A DNA stretch of 29,992 bases from Neocallimastix lanati (nom. inval.) (lineage: Eukaryota; Neocallimastigomycota; Neocallimastigomycetes; Neocallimastigales; Neocallimastigaceae). Below the pieces are notes generated by a model. It did not search any database and was not told where the DNA came from. It saw nothing but the letters and a program-made list of their open reading frames with translations. The DNA is taken from assembly GCA_016946835.1 (NCBI GenBank), contig JACVTC010000421.1:1-29992 (forward strand). The letters run 5' to 3'. How positions within the stretch are numbered: the stretch's first letter is position 1; each line of letters starts with the position of its first letter. The position numbers were made by a program, and so were the translations under genes. Below are positions 1 through 10,044 of the stretch, one piece after another.

Positions 1-93
1 TTTTCTTTTTGTTTTTCTTTGTTAATATTTGGTTGAGTTAAAATTGAAGGAAGTATTTGATTTTTATAAACTTTATTTGGTTTATTATGTAGC

Positions 94-1329
94 TCATTTT
101 CTTCTCTTTCTTAAAGCAGGAGTTGCGAAAGGACGTGGATTATCTTTTAAACTTTTATGTACTTTCTGGAATTATTTTCTTCTTTTTCGTTGTTATTATC
201 ATTCATTTTTCTTTTTATAGCATTGATAATGATATCATCCTCACTTTCAGTTGTGTCACTAAAATCAGATTCTTCAGATTCTTCATTAAAGGAATTATTA
301 TCAATTGGAGTATTCTTAGTAAAAGTATTATTTTGTAAATTATTTAATGAAGCTATTGTTTTGTCATTGGGAGTGCTTCTGCTCCCATTTAGAAGTTTAA
401 AGACTTTTTGGAATATATTTCTTTTTTATTTTTTTCCATAATCTGATTTAATTGAGGGCAATAGTATGAGTAATGACCTTCTTCCTTACAGAAGAAACAA
501 GTTTTAACGGATAAATTTCTCATTTCTGGGTTGATTCTTCTATAATATCTTGAGGTTTCGTTTATTATTTGTTTGACTTGTTTGGAAAGTTTCGTTTCTT
601 CTTTTAGGATAAAGTTCTTGAAGTAGTACTGTTTTGATTATTTTGATTATGCTGGGAAGTATTAACATTATAGGTATTAATATTATTGTTCCTTACAGAA
701 AGTCTATCTACTTTCTCGGCAATTTTGAAAGCTTTATCCATACTTATATCATCTTTAAGGGATAATTTCTTCCAGGCTTCATAATTATTTTGAATAGAAT
801 CAATATAATCTAGTACACCAATGCGCTTTCTTCTCTTTTTTATCAAGTTTAGTGTACAAAGTTCTATATCTTACATTAAAGTCTTTAATCTTTTCGTTTC
901 TTTTAATTCGCATTGCACGAAGTTCTTTAAGAAGTAAATTTTGGTCTTCTTTAATACCGTAAAATTTTCAAGACTTGAAATAATTTTTCCAAGAGAAGGA
1001 AATTTAATATCATCATCAACATTTTCTTCTTCATCATCATCTTCTTCTTCATCTGATGAATCATCACTTTCATCATCACTATCTTCTCCCAAATCTTCAA
1101 TAACGCGTTGTACTTCACCAGAGCTGGTAAGTAAACAAGCATTAAATATTGTTTCTGGATCTGTAACACCTTGTATCTTGATCCAAAGTTTTAATTCAGT
1201 AGCCCAGGACTTAATATCTAAATTGTCCTTGCTAAGTTTCACAATATCTCTCAATTCTTTTTTCAATTCTTTAAAGCTCAAAATTGTTTCTTTGGACATT
1301 TTGTCTAAATATGAGGTGATTAAATACAA
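94..1329 (-). pseudogene. Broken retrotransposon Gag with CCHC zinc knuckle
   Basis: This is a retrotransposon Gag (capsid and nucleocapsid) read on the minus strand and broken into several frames. The first open segment (871-1329, 152 codons) has a Gag-like helical N-terminus with a W-x8-W motif (residues 42-49 region) followed by a strongly acidic Asp/Glu/Ser stretch at residues 78-107. The reading then changes frame near 870-885 and again near 800-846. The second long segment (604-846) resembles the C-terminal helices of a capsid and becomes Asn/Gln-rich. A CX2CX4HX4C zinc knuckle lies at 458-499 (CFFCKEEGHYSYYC). Downstream are an acidic Ser/Glu stretch (about 148-395) and a basic tail ending near 94. 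At least three frame changes mean no single Gag can be made, unless introns or assembly errors explain them. Any pol region would lie left of the window. Superfamily is not certain; the capsid resembles Ty3/gypsy Gag more than copia Gag. Confidence 0.75.
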
Positions 1330-1454
1330 ATAAATTTGGGAAATCCAACTTTCAAAATATAATTTAATAGGTAATTTAATATCGAATCAATTTTTAAAAC
1401 AATATATTTTAGTAACTTTTGAAAATAATAATTTTATTTGCTTTCTTTAGTAGA

Positions 1455-1768
1455 TATAAGCTCGAAATCCTTATCGACAACTTAGTAGAAATTATAAAGC
1501 ACGAGGTTCTTTTCGACTACTTTATTAAGAATAATTTTAAGTTCGAAATCTTTATCGACAACTTAATAGAATAATTTTAAGTTCGAAATCTTTATCGACA
1601 ACTTAATAGAATAATTTTAAGTTCGAAATCTTTATCGACAACTTAATAGAATAATTTTAAGTTCGAAATCTTTATCGACAACTTAATAGAATAATTTTAA
1701 GTTCGAAATCTTTATCGACAACTTAATGGAATAATTTTAAGTTCGAAATCTTTATCGACCACTTGAAT
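1455..1768 (-). repeat. Array of eight TCGA-core hairpins, six in an exact 40-bp period
   Basis: The unit core GTTCGAAATC starts at 1541, 1581, 1621, 1661, 1701 and 1741, an exact 40-bp period. Two diverged units precede it (about 1455-1487 and 1495-1527). Each unit folds into a stem: an outer TTAAGT/ACTTAA helix, a 2-nt bulge on one side, an inner TCGA/TCGA helix and a loop of about 8 nt. In the diverged units the outer stem changes but still pairs, for example TAAAG/CTTTA. It lies in the leader between PBS and gag of the left LTR element, so on the minus strand it would be in the genomic RNA. Copies at 1531-1768 are almost identical, implying recent tandem amplification. Confidence 0.85.
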
Positions 1769-1919
1769 TTTGTAATTTAGTATATTTGTAGTAATAAATT
1801 TAGAAGCAAAGTTTTATTTATTATTTTCACCTTTCAAAAATTTTTCTTTTTAAACGATAAATATTGTATTGTTATAGCTAATAAAATTATTAATTAATTA
1901 TAATTATTAAATACAAAAA

Positions 1920-2110
1920 AAAATAATCTTTATTGTCGTACAATCTGATAGTACACACTGTCTGACGTGCAGCTTACCTAATGGTGTCATGCCACGCGTG
2001 TGCCACGATTACTATATTCAATATAAAATATAGCAGTTCAGAGCCCACTAGCCCAATTACTATGTAGGATAAACTTAATCCGATAATCTATGTACGGAAT
2101 AAAAAAAATT
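1920..2110. other. GC-richer leader segment
   Basis: No ORF is seen. The segment is clearly less AT-rich than its surroundings and includes the palindrome CACGCGTG and small inverted repeats (GGAT/ATCC, TCCG/CGGA near 2068-2097). It lies in the presumed leader of the left LTR element, between hairpin array and PBS. Nothing else can be assigned. Confidence 0.35.
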
Positions 2111-2339
2111 TTAAAAGTATTCAATAATATTTTTATTAACTAATAAAAATTAGCTAAAAACACAATATTTTCAAAGTAAATTAAGATTCTATTACAGGAA
2201 TTATATAACAAATAAAGTACCAGTAATAAAGAAAAAAAAATAAAAAAATTTAAATGGCGAAGTTAGCCAAAGTCTGATACTTTATATAATAAAGTGCCTT
2301 ATAACTAGCACAAAGAAAAATAAAAAAAATATAAAAAAA

Positions 2340-2480
2340 AACAATCTTACGCCTTCGGTGACGTAAGCTCCTTATTCGCCAGTGCTTGGAAAGTACCCGC
2401 ACCTTCGTGTGTTGAAACGTTGAAGGCTGAACTATTATTACCGGGTCGGTAACCAAATACCTTCGTCTACTTTCCAATTA
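2340..2480 (-). other. Strongly structured leader segment with three CCTTCG motifs
   Basis: A 10-bp perfect inverted repeat, TTGGAAAGTA (2386-2395) and TACTTTCCAA (2468-2477), encloses about 70 nt. Inside is a perfect hairpin, TTACCG-GGT-CGGTAA (2438-2452); just outside is CTTACG (2346-2351) pairing with CGTAAG (2362-2367). CCTTCG occurs three times (2352, 2402, 2460). The piece is much less AT-rich than its neighbours and sits about 300 nt inside the PBS of the left LTR element, where packaging or dimerisation signals occur in retroelement RNAs. That function is inference. Confidence 0.45.
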
Positions 2481-2768
2481 ATTCCCAAAATAACTATTAT
2501 CCAATAACCTACTATGAATAATAGATATTTTGTTGTTTTCTGGAAATACACTGTATATGAGCTCTATCCGCTCCTTGTTATAATTTACAATCTTTTTTTT
2601 TAGAATCTTAATTTTACTTATTTTAAAAAAAAAAATTTTTTTTTTTTTATATATATATCAAACAAGCGCCATAGGTTAATCAAAGGATTAACGACTTACT
2701 TGTTTATCAATATAAAATAAAAAAAAATTAAAAAAAATCTATGTTATTTACTATTATTTCTATTTAAT

Positions 2769-2786
2769 TCCCCGATATCTCCACCA
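2769..2786 (-). other. tRNA primer-binding site of left LTR element
   Basis: On the minus strand the 18 nt TGGTGGAGATATCGGGGA begin with TGG, complementary to a tRNA CCA end. They lie 6 nt inside the LTR edge at 2793. The same 18 nt occur at 10062-10045 beside another LTR. The first nine nt pair with the 3' end (TCTCCA plus CCA) of the tRNA-Trp genes in this window. Confidence 0.7.
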
Positions 2787-2793
2787 TATAAAT

Positions 2794-3105
2794 GTTAAGG
2801 TTTTAGAGAATTAAATAAAAATAAAATAAGAAACACAAATTTTATTTATTTATTTATTATTTTTTTTATTTGATTTTATTTGATTAATTTTACTTTATTT
2901 TATTTGATGATTTTTAAAAATTGGTAGCAAAATTTACAACTATTTATACTTTTTTCAAGGCATAAAAGTTGTTCTTGCCACTAAATTACATTTTATTAAA
3001 TTTTTTTTTTATAAAAACTATTAAATTTAAATTGAATTTTATAATCAGTTATATAAATTTTAATTATAACAATATAAATAAAATACATTTATAATATTAA
3101 TAAAA

Positions 3106-3156
<51 letters not shown>

Positions 3157-3594
3157 CTAAAATATTACTAATAAGAATTTATTTAATTGGCTATAATTTT
3201 TATTACAATCTGTTAAAATATTCAAATAGAAATAAAAATACTATTCTAATATAAAGGTTTTTAATAAAATAAAATTTTTTTCAATATAAAATAAAGCATT
3301 TCGATATAAAATTTTATAATAAAAGTTATAATATAATATATAAATTTTTAATCATCAATATATAAAATTATTATTAATACAAATTTTCATTATTAATATA
3401 AAAATAAAAAAAAAAAGATTTATTATTAATATTGCTAATATAAGTTTTAAATATATAAAAATATTACTATTAATATAAAATTTAATATAAAAATATAAAG
3501 TTTAATATAATTTTTGATTTAATTTTTGATCTTTGGATTTAAAAATTTATTAAAGTACAAAAAATAATAATGTACACATAATGTATTAGAAATA
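2794..3594. other. AT-rich stretch with left-element LTR and T42 tract
   Basis: No gene is seen. It starts with the LTR of the left element, whose far boundary cannot be set, and includes a run of 42 T at 3108-3149. The rest is low-complexity A/T sequence. Confidence 0.4.
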
Positions 3595-4187
3595 TGTCAA
3601 AGTTTTGTGATAATTTGGTCTTAACGATTAGGTCAAGATGCCAAATTATAGTAATTAATTAATAATTTAATTTTATTCTTATTTAATACATATTGTTATT
3701 AGTAAATTTTATAATTAAGTTTTTATTTAAAATATAAATTTTATTTAATTTTAATAATATTTTATTACATTATTATTTTATATAATTATTACTATAATTT
3801 AAATTACAATAATCCTACAAAGGATTAATCAAAAGATTTAAACATGTATTTATATAAAATAATTAATTATTAAAATATTAATTATTAATATGGATATGTA
3901 ATAGTATTAATATAAGTTTGATATTGATAATATAAAGTAAGATAGTAATATAAATATTTAATATAAATAAAATATAAGAATATAATATGTAGAAATTAAT
4001 TTAATATGACAATCACGTGTTTACATTATTTAATATATATTAATTTCAATGCCTAGACTAATTCCTAAATATTTTAATAAAGTTAATTTAATAATAATTA
4101 TTATATTATTATTTTTTAATATTGAAATTCAAATAACTGAATTATTGAAATTGAATTTGAAATTGAAATTCAGTTATTATCTTAACA
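3595..4187 (-). mobile_element. Solo LTR, family R copy A (593 bp), TSD AAATA
   Basis: The piece begins TGTCAAAG and ends CTTAACA (TG...CA) and is the reverse complement of copies at 6976, 28225 and 28867. It is flanked by AAATA at 3590-3594 and at 4188-4192, a 5-bp target-site duplication, so it is a solo LTR. The right TSD lies 65 to 61 bp upstream of the tRNA-Trp gene at 4253. It carries the family's internal hairpins, including ATAATTTGG/CCAAATTAT and ATAACTGAATT-type ends. Strand is given relative to copies B to D; the sense strand is unknown. Confidence 0.85.
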
Positions 4188-4252
4188 AAATAAATCGTAG
4201 ATTTAATTAAGAATGCATTATTTAGTACATTCTTATCAAATTTTTAACCAAG

Positions 4253-4324
4253 GGAGGGTTGGCGCAACGGTAGCGCGTCCGCCTCCAGAGCGGAAGGTTG
4301 GGTGTTCGAATCACTCACTCTCCA
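4253..4324 (+). tRNA. tRNA-Trp(CCA), copy 1
   Basis: The 72-nt gene folds into a full cloverleaf. The acceptor is GGAGGGT/ACTCTCC with one G-U pair and discriminator A. The D arm is GCGC/GCGC with a GG-containing loop. The anticodon arm is TCCGC-CTCCAGA-GCGGA with anticodon CCA. The T arm is GGGTG-TTCGAAT-CACTC. The A box (TGGCGCAACGG) is good and the B box (TGTTCGAATCA) fair. There is no intron. It carries tryptophan to UGG codons and is transcribed by RNA polymerase III. A T-run follows directly as terminator. An R-family solo LTR lies just upstream. Confidence 0.95.
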
Positions 4325-4735
4325 TTTTTTTTAAATTTGACATTAATATTTTTATATTTTTATTAAAAGAAAAATAGTCTCTGAAGATTGCATTAAATGT
4401 TGTCCATGTTTTGGTGTTAATATACCTAGTTTTTCTCATTGGATCCTTTTACCTGTAAAGAATTAAGAGTTGGAAAATTACAGAAATAAATCTTTACCTT
4501 TTGATCTGAATAGTTTTGGTATTAGTAATAGTGAAGAATAAGTTAGTTTTTTCTATTTCGATTAGAGAAATCCTGTCTGAGAATTAAAAAAATTTTTTTC
4601 AATAATAATAACTTTACATATGTAGCTTTCTTGGAATCTTAGAAAGGTATTATGATTCAGTCCCCATTTTACAACATTTTTTTTATAGAATTGTCGCATC
4701 ACGGATTTTCGTGCTTTAAATATTTTAATTTTTTT
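4325..4735 (+). repeat. Conserved 3' flank of tRNA-Trp, copy 1
   Basis: After the T-run terminator, about 400 bp are shared with the segments after tRNAs 2, 3 and 4 (and with the start of that after tRNA 5). Common points are a GGATCC near +125, a TTTACCTGTAAAG stretch, and an end block CACGGAT..TCGTG. No ORF is conserved between copies. It is best read as part of the duplicated unit. Confidence 0.7.
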
Positions 4736-5744
4736 TTCTTTTCTTTTCTTATAAAGAATTAAATTATAAAATGAAATATGATAATAAAAAATATTTAAAA
4801 ATTAATTTTTAATCTTAAATCACATTAAATTATCAAAATCTTAAATAATTCTTTTTGATAAAATTGAAATAAAAATTAATCATGATCTTCATGAAAAATT
4901 GTATTTCAAGAAAAATAGTATAACAATTTTAAAAGACAACTTTTAATAATCTTATTCTTATCAACGATATCATTTCTTTATTGTCTTTATTATTATTCGT
5001 TATTTTCTTTATTGTTATTCTTTTATTTCTTTATTATTCCTTTATTACTATAATCAAATATAATTATTTTTTTATTTCTTTTAATAAAAAACATTTATTC
5101 TTTTATTTCTTTTTCTTATTAAAATTATAAATACTTTAAATTCGTGTAAAAATATAAATACTTGTAAATATATATTTTTTTTAATTATTCTTCGTTGTTA
5201 TCAAATTATTAAAATATTAAAAAAATAAATAATAACCAAAATAAAATAAAATAAAATAAATTTAATAATTTACTAATATAATAATTAATAAAGATTAATA
5301 ATAAATAATTAATTAACATTAAAATTAAAAAGATATAAAATAAATAACTTAAATAAATTTATAAATATTAGCTATAAATTAGCATAATTTAGAATTGATT
5401 AATACTACAAATAAATTATTCCATAAAACTATTATAATAAATAATTAGTAATTAATAAAACTTATTAACTTTTATTATTAACTTGGTTATAATAATTTTG
5501 TATATAATAAAATATAAAAATTGATAATACATTTAATGTAGAATTAAATAATTATTAATATAGTTAATAAAAATAGTTTATAATTGTAGATTAATTATTA
5601 AACTTGAAAATATTTGTAATAATAATAAATGATATTAATAAATAATAAATAATAAATAATCATAAATAATAATTAATTTTTGATAGGAAATTAACTGTTA
5701 AAAGGACTTCAATTAAATTTATAAAGATTAGGTCGGAAATTTAA

Positions 5745-5800
5745 CAATTCTACTTTTAGTAGAATTTCTAAATTAAGCTAATTGTTGCTTTTTTTCTAAT
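5745..5800 (+). repeat. Upstream block with perfect hairpin, intact copy
   Basis: ATTCTACT-TTT-AGTAGAAT (5747-5765) is a perfect 8-bp hairpin 48-66 bp upstream of tRNA 2, inside a wider AACAATT/AATTGTT inverted repeat. The same block occurs at 25851-25907 and, altered, at 7536-7590. It is the site in which solo LTRs inserted in the other units. Confidence 0.65.
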
Positions 5801-5812
5801 ATTTTAATCAAG

Positions 5813-5884
5813 GGAGGGTTGGCGCAACGGTAGCGCGTCCGCCTCCAGAGCGGAAGGTTGGGTGTTCGAATCACTCACTCTCCA
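5813..5884 (+). tRNA. tRNA-Trp(CCA), copy 2
   Basis: All 72 nt match copy 1, with anticodon CCA and no intron. It is followed by a T-rich terminator. It is the only one of the five whose immediate upstream region carries no recognisable transposon insertion. Confidence 0.95.
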
Positions 5885-6975
5885 TTTTTTCTTATTTTTT
5901 TTTTTTTTTAAGTTTGACATTAGTATTTTTATATTTTTATTAAAAGAAAAATAGTCTCAGAGGGTTGCCCTAAATATTGTCCATGTTTTGGTGTTAGTGT
6001 ACCTAGTTTTTCTCACTGGATCCTTTTACCTGTAAAGAATTAAGAATTGGAAAATTACAGAAATAAATCTTTACCTTTTCTGGATGATCTGAATAGTTTT
6101 TGGTATTAGTAATTGATTAGTAATTGTGAAAAATGAGTTAGTTTTCTTTATTTCGATTAGAGAAATCCTGTCTGAGAATTCAAAAAATTTTTTTTTAATA
6201 ATAATAACTTTACATATTTACATATGTAGCTTTCATGGAATCTTAGAAAGGTATTATGATTCAGTACCCATTTTACAACATTTTTTTTATAGAATTGTCG
6301 CATCACGGATGTTCGTGGTTTAAATATTTTATTTTTTTTTCTTTTCTTATAAAGAATTAAATTATAAAATTAAATATGATAATAAAAATTATTTATAAAT
6401 TAATTTTAAATCTTAAATCACATTAAATTATCTAAATCTTAAATAATTCTACTTTAATAAAATTAAAATAAAAAAATTAATTATGATCTTCATGAAAAAT
6501 TGTATTTCAAGAAAAATAGTATAATAATTTTAAAAGACAACTTTTAATAATCTTATTCTTATCAACAATATAATTTCTTTATTTTCTTTATTGTTATTCT
6601 TTTATTTCTTTATTATTCCTTCATTTTTATAATCAAATATAATTATTTTTTTATTTCTTTTAATAAAAAACATTTATAAATAAATTATTCTATAAAACTA
6701 TTATAATAAATAATTAGTAATTAATAAAACTTATTAACTTTTATTATTAACTTGGTTATAATAATTTTGTATATAATAAAATATAAAAATTGATAATACA
6801 TTAAATGTGGAATTAAATAATTATTAGTTTTGTTAATAAAATATTTATAATTATAGAATAATTATTAAACTAGAAAATATTTATAATATAAATAAATATT
6901 TATAATAAATAATAATAATAATAAATAATAATAATAATAATAAATAAAATATAAAATAATTTTGATAGACAATTA
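5885..6975 (+). repeat. Repeat unit 2 body, with internal deletion
   Basis: The first 400 bp match the 3' flank of tRNA 1. Relative to unit 1, about 310 bp are missing near 6673, where unit 1 has 5100-5410; the breakpoint has a short shared ACATTTA. Simple AAT repeats lie at about 6905-6955. The unit continues across the solo LTR to 7590. No gene is supported. Confidence 0.65.
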
Positions 6976-7535
6976 TGTTAAGATAATAACTGAATTTCAA
7001 TTCAATTTCAATTTCGATAATTCAGTTATTTGAATTTCAATATTAATAAATAATAATATAATAATTATTATTAAATTAACTTTATTAAAATATTTAGGAA
7101 TTAGTCTAGGCCAACTAATTACTAAATATTATTAACATATTGAAATTAATATATATTAAATAATGTAAACACGTGATTGTCATTAAATTAATTTCTACAT
7201 ATTATATTTTAATTATAAAATATAATATTTAGTTATTATATTCTTATATTTTATTTATATTAAATATTTATATTATTATCTTATTTTACATTATCAATAT
7301 CAAACTTATATTAATATTATTGCATGTTCATATTAATAATTAATATTTTAATAATTAATTATTTTATATAAATACATGTTTAAATCTTTTGATTAATCCT
7401 TTGTAGGATTATTGTAATTTAAATTATAGTAATAATTATATAAAATAATAATAATAAAATTAAATTATTAATTAATTACTATAATTTGGCATCTTGACCT
7501 AATCGTTAAGACCAAATTATCTAAAAACTTTGACA
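6976..7535 (+). mobile_element. Solo LTR, family R copy B (560 bp), TSD AATTA
   Basis: The piece runs from TGTTAAG to CTTTGACA and is flanked by AATTA at 6971-6975 and 7536-7540. It is inverted relative to copy A. It lacks roughly 95 bp near 7450 that the other copies keep. Hairpins include ATAACTGAATT/AATTCAGTTAT, AATTAGT/ACTAATT around CTAGGCCA, AATCCT/AGGATT, and ATAATTTGG/CCAAATTAT near the end. After subtracting the later insertions, its TSD is 65-61 bp upstream of tRNA 3. Confidence 0.88.
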
Positions 7536-7590
7536 AATTAGCACTTTTAGAAATTTCTAAATTAAGCTAATTGTTACTTTTTTCTAATTT

Positions 7591-8117
7591 TGTTGAGGTT
7601 CATATTAGAAAAGGAGTGTGAACATTAAATAAATAGATAAATTAAATAACTATTAAATTACACTAAAAGAATTTATTATTACACATTATAAATTTTATTT
7701 AAAGAATTATTATTAAAAATATTTATTATTTATAAATTATATAATTATTTTATTGTTAAAAATAACTTTATTAATATTAATATTTATTATTATAACAATA
7801 TGGGAAACCTTTCAATTATTATTACTATTTCATTATTACTACTATTTTTACTATTTCTTTCCTCAGAAAGGCCCCCTTCATAAAATAATATGGATAATAC
7901 ATATTTTATATTATTTAATTACATTATTAAAACCAATCATATAAATTAATTAATTACATAAATTTAATATTTAAAATAATAAAATATAATTAATATAAAA
8001 ATTATTAATATAGAATATAAGAAAATTATTAATAGTAAAGAATATAATAATATATTTTTATATAATAAATTATTAAAAATTTAATTAAAAATATCATTAT
8101 TATTCTATTCTTTATCA
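7591..8117 (-). repeat. 3' LTR of non-autonomous element
   Basis: This 527-bp LTR matches 10070-10596 almost perfectly. In sense orientation it begins TGATAAAG and ends CTCAACA. It is AT-rich with no ORF of note. Confidence 0.85.
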
Positions 8118-8130
8118 TGATGCCCCCGCT
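8118..8130 (-). other. Candidate polypurine tract
   Basis: In sense orientation AGCGGGGGCATCA lies directly before the 3' LTR. Its G5 run is rare in such an AT-rich window and fits a plus-strand primer. An almost perfect palindrome, TTTGCTATA-C-TATAGCAAA, sits just upstream in sense orientation (8137-8155). Confidence 0.6.
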
Positions 8131-8185
8131 AAAACTTTTGCTATACTATAGCAAAGGCAAATTTTCTTATATTATTAACTAAATA

Positions 8186-8187
<2 letters not shown>

Positions 8188-8237
<50 letters not shown>

Positions 8238-8465
8238 AACTATATAACTAAATAAAAATATAAATTTTTTTTTTTTATATATAATATTATCATTATTTCT
8301 TAAATTTAAAAATTTTTATATATTTTAAAATATATTTTAATATATGTATTAATTGAAATATTTAAATTAAATAATTTAATTTATATATTACCATATATTA
8401 AAAATTCTTCATAATAATTTTTAAAAGTTCCAAAAATTTCAGGATCAACTTGGATTGTACCAAAA

Positions 8466-8516
<51 letters not shown>
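8188..8516. repeat. Two long T tracts (T46 and T47) in non-autonomous element
   Basis: Runs of T at 8188-8233 and 8470-8516 would be poly(A) in the element's sense RNA. Between them is A/T low-complexity sequence without a gene. Confidence 0.8.
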
Positions 8517-8517
<1 letters not shown>

Positions 8518-8531
8518 TCATATTCTTTCTT

Positions 8532-9255
8532 TCAATTCTTGTTATATTCTTCGTTAGATTCTATATCTTCGCGTGTTACTTCAACAATGAACTTTGAAAC
8601 TTCTTTTTCTTCTTTCATTTAGATACTAATCCTTTTTAATTTTTTTTTTTTTTTTATTTATTCATATAATAATTTCTTATTCCATTAATTTAAAATTATT
8701 ATATAACATATTTTGAAGGTTATAATGAATTCTCTAAATCAGTGATTTTAACATTATGTTTAAACTTTAATAATTCAATTTATGAAACTAATTGAAATTT
8801 CCATTTAAAATATCACTAATTTATTTTTATTATTATTTTTTTTTTTTTTATTTTTAATTATTTTTTTAAATTACTACTTTTACCAAGTTTCAAAGATTCA
8901 ATTTCACAATTTAATTTATTAATTTTCTTGGATTGTGAAGAATTGTTTCTTTTTTAATATTTTCCTTTTTCAATTATTGAATTGTTCTCTTCCTGAATTA
9001 AGAATATTTATGTTATCTTTATAGGGATTTTTCTTACTAATATTTTCTTCTTTTTTTTTGTAATTTGAATAAAATTATCTTCTTCAAAAATAATTTTCTC
9101 TTTTTATTTTTCTATAATTTGAATAATATTATATTCTTCAAAAATATTTTTCTTTAATTCACTTTTTTAATTCACTTATTTTATCTTTCAATTCAGTTAT
9201 GCTTTGCATTAATAATTCTTCGTTTAAGATAACATCTGGAACTTGTTCTTCTCAT
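8532..9255 (-). pseudogene. Remnant of a Lys/Glu-rich coding region
   Basis: On the minus strand only short open pieces remain: 9159 to about 9250, with a coiled-coil-like pattern (ILNEELLMQSITELKDKI), and a 28-codon piece at 8532-8618 (starts MKEEKEVSKF). Stops and frame changes separate them. A segment of about 55 bp is duplicated near 9060-9165. Position inside the element fits a decayed gag, but no domain is recognisable. Confidence 0.35.
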
Positions 9256-9561
9256 ATTTTGTTTAATTCTTAAAATGCTTAATGTAATTATATAATTTAT
9301 TAAATTCCACAACTGGAATTCTAATTATTGATCATAAAAAAAAAATATAAAATTTATTATGTTCTAATAAATTTTCAATTAATGTAATTATATAAACACT
9401 AAATAATATAATAAATATTATTATTTCTTAAAAATATATTGTAAATTATTTTTTTTTTCTATAATTTCTTCAAAATTTGTAATATTTTAAGTATTAATTT
9501 TATATTATAAACTAAATATAAATTATTTTAAATTAAAATTTTAAAATTATTCAATGTTTAT

Positions 9562-9828
9562 TATATTGGAACTACCGCAGTAAACCAATATATTGTTAAC
9601 TTTCTTCAAGTTCGAAAATCCTTTTTCGACACCCAAGAAAGTTTATTTGAAATAATTTTTATATATTTATTCCTTCAAGTTCGGCACTCTCTGTCCGACA
9701 CTTAAGGATTTAAAAAAAATTATTATACTTACCTTCAGGCTCAACACTCTCTGGCTGACCACCTAAGGATTTTATTTAAAAATTAAAAATTTATTTGTTA
9801 GGCTCGAAATACTCTTCGACCACCTAAC
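9562..9828 (-). repeat. Series of four TCGA-type hairpins plus one more stem in leader
   Basis: Four hairpins (9598-9643, 9671-9708, 9732-9768, 9797-9828) share a core on the minus strand: outer stem, then G(T/G)TG or TGG, then an inner stem (TCGA-like), loop, and return with an A/G followed by CYT. The outer stems differ: AACTTTCTT/AAGAAAGTT, TCCTT/AAGGA, CCTT/AAGG, GTTAGG/CCTAAC. Pairing is kept while sequence changes. A separate TATATTGG/CCAATATA stem lies at 9562-9592. They lie 220-500 nt inside the PBS, the same general place as the array at 1455-1768. Confidence 0.8.
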
Positions 9829-10044
9829 TAAAAAAAAATATAATTATTAAATTGAATTCATTTTAAAATAATTTAATTTTTAACAATTCAATTTTAAATT
9901 TATATATATTATTTTTTACTTAAATTATTACTAAAATTTTATAATTAAATTTATAATTTTCTTTGTATTATTATTATGATCATTTAATTTTATATTATAT
10001 TATATTCTATTATTTTTCTTATCTATTCATCAATGTTTTCACAC

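Larger units (their letters stand above)
1..2793 (-). mobile_element. LTR retrotransposon 5' part (LTR edge, PBS, leader, gag), cut by window edge
   Basis: Read on the minus strand the order is LTR end at 2793, PBS at 2786-2769, a leader of about 1.4 kb, a hairpin array at 1768-1455, then the broken gag. The PBS is identical over 18 nt to that of the element at 7591-10596, and both share the same hairpin motif, so they belong to one family. The LTR begins (plus strand) TGTTAAGG at 2793, compared with TGTTGAGG at 10070. Its other end cannot be fixed because the second LTR lies outside the window. Confidence 0.65.
4253..5812 (+). repeat. tRNA-Trp repeat unit 1 (1.56 kb), uninterrupted
   Basis: The unit runs from tRNA 1 to just before tRNA 2. 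Its first 400 or so bp after the tRNA recur after tRNAs 2, 3 and 4. Its far half (about 5410-5800) matches 24270-24622 plus 25858-25907, the same unit split by a solo LTR. It is the only unit with an undisturbed sequence immediately before the next tRNA and so serves as the empty-site reference. The body is AT-rich and I see no gene in it besides the tRNA. Confidence 0.8.

Noticed and set aside
29-441. Three overlapping plus-strand ORFs at the left edge
   Set aside because: They are antisense to the zinc knuckle and acidic tail of gag, and rich in Phe/Leu/Ser as expected from A/T-rich antisense.
941-1333. Plus-strand ORF rich in Ser
   Set aside because: It is the antisense of the acidic region of the minus-strand gag; Ser runs arise from complementing Asp/Glu codons.
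1531-1768. Regular 40-bp repeats as a CRISPR array
   Set aside because: The whole 40-bp period is repeated with no unique spacers, the setting is eukaryotic, and the units form a hairpin also found in another retroelement.
2250-2477. 75-codon minus-strand ORF
   Set aside because: It lies over the structured leader segment and low-complexity A/T sequence; no domain, and the inverted repeats explain its composition better.
4253-4735. tRNA plus conserved flank as a tRNA-derived SINE
   Set aside because: The tRNA is perfect in all copies and directly followed by a T-run terminator, no A/T tail or TSD surrounds the segment, and the copies are in tandem units.
6126-6323. 65-codon plus-strand ORF after tRNA 2
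   Set aside because: The start codon and frame are not kept in the paralogous segments after tRNAs 1, 3 and 4.
3595-7535. Inverted copies flanking tRNAs 1 and 2 as arms of one DNA transposon or MITE
   Set aside because: Each copy has its own TSD (AAATA and AATTA) and TG...CA ends, so they are separate solo LTR insertions in opposite orientation.
7753-7944. 63-codon plus-strand hydrophobic ORF
   Set aside because: It lies inside the LTR of the non-autonomous element, on the antisense strand, in A/T-rich sequence.
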